This document shows, one piece after another, positions 59,778-64,000 of a stretch of 64,000 nucleotides of DNA (position 1 is its first letter; every line of letters begins with the position of its first letter). The notes under the pieces are model-generated. The model saw nothing but the letters and a program-made list of their open reading frames with translations. It made no database searches and was not told the DNA's origin. A program made the translations under genes and the position numbers. Source of the stretch: Streptomyces nigrescens (GTDB lineage Bacteria; Actinomycetota; Actinomycetes; Streptomycetales; Streptomycetaceae). The DNA is taken from assembly GCA_024349765.1 (NCBI GenBank), contig AP026073.1:2170001-2234000 (forward strand), written 5' to 3'.

Positions 59778-60539
59778 CTACCGGACCGGCCGTACCGCCG
59801 CCGCGTCCCGCGTCAGCCAGGCGTTCGCCGCCTCGACACGGCTGCCGACCCGCAGCTTCGCGTAGACGTGCTCCAGGTGCTTGTCGACCGTGCGCGGACT
59901 GATCGCCAGCCGGTGCGCGATCTGCTGGTTCGTCAGGCCCCGGGCCAGCAGGGTGAGTACGGCGGACTCCCGGCGGGTGACCGGCGGCGGGGCGGGCCCC
60001 GCCGGGGCGAGCCGGGTGAGGACCCGGGTGAGCCGGCTGCGCAGCAGCGCGGCGGTGGCCACGTCGTCGTCGGAGAAGTCGCTGCCGTCCCGGCTGATCA
60101 CCACGCACACCTTGCGCGGCGGCTCGTCGGCGCGGCCGGCCGGGAACGACATCGCGAGCTGCTGTTCGGCGCCGAGCGGCCGGTACACGTCCGGGTAGGC
60201 GGCCAGCGCGTGGAACTCGCGGCGGGTCTGCAGGGTCGAGCGGCGCATGGGCGTGCCGGGGCCGACGGTGGTGTGCAGCACGAGGGAGTCGGCGGCCGCC
60301 TCGCGGTCGAAGGCGTCGCGGATGTCCTGGCTCAGCAGCCCGGCGGGGACGGTGAGCGGACGCTCCGTGGTCCCGGCGTGCGGCGACCAGACGATGCTGT
60401 CGCCGGGGACCGCCCCGAGCAGCAGCGGCAGCAGCACCGGAACGAGGGTTTCCTCGTCGACGGCATCGATGACGGCATCCATCAGGAGGTCCACGACGGC
60501 GAGGATCCGTCGCAGGCCGACCTCCGCGGCCGGGGTCAT
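59778..60539 (-). CDS. LuxR-type regulator with N-terminal sensory region
   Basis: 253 residues. The C-terminal HTH (about 190-245) is clear: RRESAVLTLLARGLTNQQIA, then HRLAISPRTVDKHLEHVYAKLRV. The N-terminal 180 residues look like a GAF-like helical/beta domain without a phosphoacceptor Asp pocket, so it is not a standard response regulator. It lies convergent with padR and downstream of the methyltransferase, same strand, separated by a terminator. Confidence 0.87.
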   Translation of the reverse strand: MTPAAEVGLRRILAVVDLLMDAVIDAVDEETLVPVLLPLLLGAVPGDSIVWSPHAGTTERPLTVPAGLLSQDIRDAFDREAAADSLVLHTTVGPGTPMRRSTLQTRREFHALAAYPDVYRPLGAEQQLAMSFPAGRADEPPRKVCVVISRDGSDFSDDDVATAALLRSRLTRVLTRLAPAGPAPPPVTRRESAVLTLLARGLTNQQIAHRLAISPRTVDKHLEHVYAKLRVGSRVEAANAWLTRDAAAVRPVR

Positions 60540-60603
60540 GTTTCCAGCGTGCCGAGGGGGCCGGGGCCCGTCAAGGCAGGTCCGCCCGGCCCCCGGGGTG
60601 TCA

Positions 60604-60632
60604 CCCGGCCGGCCGGGGGAAGACCGGCCGGG
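60604..60632 (-). terminator. Terminator after the methyltransferase gene
   Basis: CCCGGCCGG (60604-60612) and CCGGCCGGG (60624-60632), 9-bp stem, just past the methyltransferase stop on the minus strand. Confidence 0.6.
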
Positions 60633-60646
60633 CGCGTCAGGCGCGG

Positions 60647-61738
60647 TTAACGCCCGACGGCATAGACGCGGTTGACCGGGCTCTCGGCGGCGAGCCGCCA
60701 GTGGTGGAGTCCGGCGTCGTCGGCGATCCGCCGCATCGCCTCCTCACCCGCGTGGTTCCCCAGCGCCTGCGGTCCGTGCTGGGCCAGCGCGGACGGCAGG
60801 CAGACGGCGACCGAGGCGGCGGTCAGCGCCCGGCCGACGGGGTTGGTGTTCTCCTGGGCGTTGGCCGAGGCGTTCGGTTCGACGATCATGCAGGTGCCGC
60901 CGTCGGCCAGCGCGTGCTCGGCGTGCCGCAGCGCGCCGCCCGGGTCGCCGATGTCGTGCAGGCAGTCGAAGAACGTGATCAGGTCGAAGCCCTCGCCCGG
61001 GAAGTCCTGTGCGGTGGCGACGTCGAAGCTGACCCGGTCGGCCAGTCCCCGCTCGGCCGCGATGCCGCGGGCGGCCTCGACGGACGGGCGGTGGAAGTCG
61101 AAGCCCCGGAAGTACGACCGGGGGAAGGCCCGGGCCATCAGCGTCGTGGAGTAGCCGTAGCCGCATCCGATGTCGGCGACCCGCGCACCGCGCTCCAGCT
61201 TCTCCACCACGCCGTCCAGCGCGGTCAGCCACTCCGGAACCAGCGCGGCCGTGTAGCCGGGGCGGAAGAACTTCGCGGTGCCGGCGAACAGCGCCGGGCT
61301 GTGCTCCTCCCAGCCGACGCCCTCGCCGGTGCGGAAGGCCTCCATCAGGCTGTCCTCGGTGGCGTACACGGCCTGCAGCATGGTGAAGAACCCGGCGGCG
61401 TACGTGCTCCGGTCCGGGTCCGCCAGGACGGCGGCGTGCTCGTCGGGCAGCTGGTAGGTGTCCGTCCCCGGGGTGTAGGTGACGTACTCGCCGGCCACCT
61501 GGGCGTCGAGCCATTCGCGGACGTAGCGCTCGATCAGGCCGGTGCGGGCGGCGAGCCGGGCGGAGGTGAGCGGACCGGCGCCGGCCATGGCCGTGTACAG
61601 GCCCAGCCGGTCGCCGAGCGAGGTGCACAGCCCGGCCACCGCGGCCCCGCCGTCGGCGATCACCTTCTCCAGGAACCGCTGCACCCGCTCCTGGTCCACG
61701 GCGCCGGAGGGGGCGCCGGCGGAGGTCGAAGTCGCCAC
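60647..61738 (-). CDS. SAM-dependent methyltransferase with N-terminal winged helix (Rv2258c-like)
   Basis: 363 residues from a GTG with GGGAGG 8 bp upstream. Residues about 12-95 form a helical/winged-helix part (LTSARLAARTGLIERYVREW). The Rossmann domain has motif I VADIGCGYGYSTT near 180, acidic FRGFDFHRPSVE near 205 and DLITFFDCLHDIGDP near 245. The layout matches mycobacterial Rv2258c-type enzymes of unknown substrate. Divergent from DUF1059 across a 141-bp gap with a double palindrome. Confidence 0.87.
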   Translation of the reverse strand: MATSTSAGAPSGAVDQERVQRFLEKVIADGGAAVAGLCTSLGDRLGLYTAMAGAGPLTSARLAARTGLIERYVREWLDAQVAGEYVTYTPGTDTYQLPDEHAAVLADPDRSTYAAGFFTMLQAVYATEDSLMEAFRTGEGVGWEEHSPALFAGTAKFFRPGYTAALVPEWLTALDGVVEKLERGARVADIGCGYGYSTTLMARAFPRSYFRGFDFHRPSVEAARGIAAERGLADRVSFDVATAQDFPGEGFDLITFFDCLHDIGDPGGALRHAEHALADGGTCMIVEPNASANAQENTNPVGRALTAASVAVCLPSALAQHGPQALGNHAGEEAMRRIADDAGLHHWRLAAESPVNRVYAVGR

Positions 61739-61813
61739 GTCCCGCACCTCCCGTCGCCTCGATGCGGCCACCAGATCGTCTTCCACTCCACCAGCCCCGC
61801 CCCCGCGCGCGCC

Positions 61814-61835
61814 ATACGGGATTCGCCGTATACGG
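61814..61835. promoter_or_regulatory. Alternating ATACGG/CCGTAT half-sites
   Basis: ATACGG-N6-CCGTAT (61814-61831) overlaps the palindrome CCGTATACGG (61826-61835), so three half-sites alternate between the methyltransferase and DUF1059 starts. Candidate operator, perhaps for the nearby LuxR-type protein. Confidence 0.5.
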
Positions 61836-61879
61836 CGGGCCCCGGGCGCCCGCCGACACTGGAAGGGAGGAGGTGCGCC

Positions 61880-62071
61880 ATGCGCAAGAAGATCGACTGC
61901 CGCGACTACCCGAGCGAGATGAACTGCTCCCTCGTGATCTCCGGCGAGGAGGAGGAAGTGGTGCGCGCAGCCACCGAGCACGCGATGTCCGTCCACGGCC
62001 ACACCGACAGCCCCGAGCTGCGGGAACAGATCCGGGCCTCCCTGAAGAACGAGATGCCGCAGCCCGCCTGA
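61880..62071 (+). CDS. DUF1059 small protein
   Basis: 63 residues: KKIDCRDYPSEMNCSLVISG, then EEVVRAATEHAMSVHGHTD and REQIRASL. This is the DUF1059 pattern with two conserved cysteines; the family is short and of unknown function. ATG with GGGAGGAGG upstream. Single-gene unit followed by a hairpin. Confidence 0.88.
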   Translation: MRKKIDCRDYPSEMNCSLVISGEEEEVVRAATEHAMSVHGHTDSPELREQIRASLKNEMPQPA

Positions 62072-62110
62072 GCCGCGGCACCACCCGGCCGCCGGGGACA
62101 GCCGCGGCCC

Positions 62111-62139
62111 GCCGCCGCCCCGCAGGACGGGGCGGCGGC
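62111..62139 (+). terminator. Terminator after DUF1059 gene
   Basis: GCCGCCGCCCC-N7-GGGGCGGCGGC, 11-bp perfect stem. Confidence 0.7.
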
Positions 62140-62192
62140 CGCACGTGCGGCAGGGCGAAGGGCCCGGTACCGGCGCGGACACGGAAACGGCA

Positions 62193-64000
<1,808 letters not shown>

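Overview
The window is a chromosomal core segment of a high-GC actinomycete, almost certainly Streptomyces. The signs are GTG/TTG starts, strong third-position GC, a proteasome-accessory/Tat block, ARG-regulated arginine genes, iron boxes, and a gene order I recognise from the conserved core of Streptomyces chromosomes. I see no integrase, insertion sequence, tRNA or CRISPR array. The accessory content is mostly small operons with their own regulators.

Layout. (1) 1-8080: two FKBP prolyl isomerases, pafB-pafC, two small conserved genes, tatA-tatC and a Ski2-like helicase. The helicase has a PafBC-type damage promoter, so regulator and probable target sit together. (2) 8100-15000, mostly minus strand: flavin monooxygenase, a broken acetyltransferase, an ADP-ribosylglycohydrolase, a membrane-protein pair opposite a MerR regulator, a siderophore-interacting reductase behind an iron box, and a 5'-3' exonuclease. 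(3) 15000-19050: a two-gene glycine betaine importer whose permease carries two fused binding domains. (4) 19100-26060: small secreted proteins, a lone BtuF-like protein, a LysR/TDT transporter pair, and an NCS2 permease-arylsulfotransferase operon facing an XRE-cupin regulator. (5) 26060-34310: the ethanolamine/glutamylation locus, with amidotransferase, permease, GntR regulator, GlnA4-type ligase, aldehyde dehydrogenase and SDR, followed by a secreted HAD phosphatase. (6) 34280-40770: a PLP racemase/aldolase-fold protein, an orphan mycosin with its membrane partner, a 57-bp tandem repeat tract, an SseB-like protein, an aquaporin and a DUF1844 protein. (7) 40890-48750: infC-rpmI-rplT, a TrmH methyltransferase, an orphan histidine kinase and pheST. 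(8) 48800-62140: a run of accessory genes with several divergent regulator/target pairs (MocR/EamA, PadR/hydrolase, LuxR/methyltransferase). (9) 62190-64000: argC and the start of argJ behind an ArgR-type operator.

Most distinctive points: the PafBC-type promoter on the helicase; the ATC start and U-run hairpin of infC; five divergent intergenic regions with repeated palindromic or direct operator half-sites; the 57-bp tandem repeats behind two strong hairpins; an orphan mycosin pair; and a histidine-phosphatase homologue lacking its catalytic RHG motif. All functional calls come from reading sequence and motifs; no database search was run.
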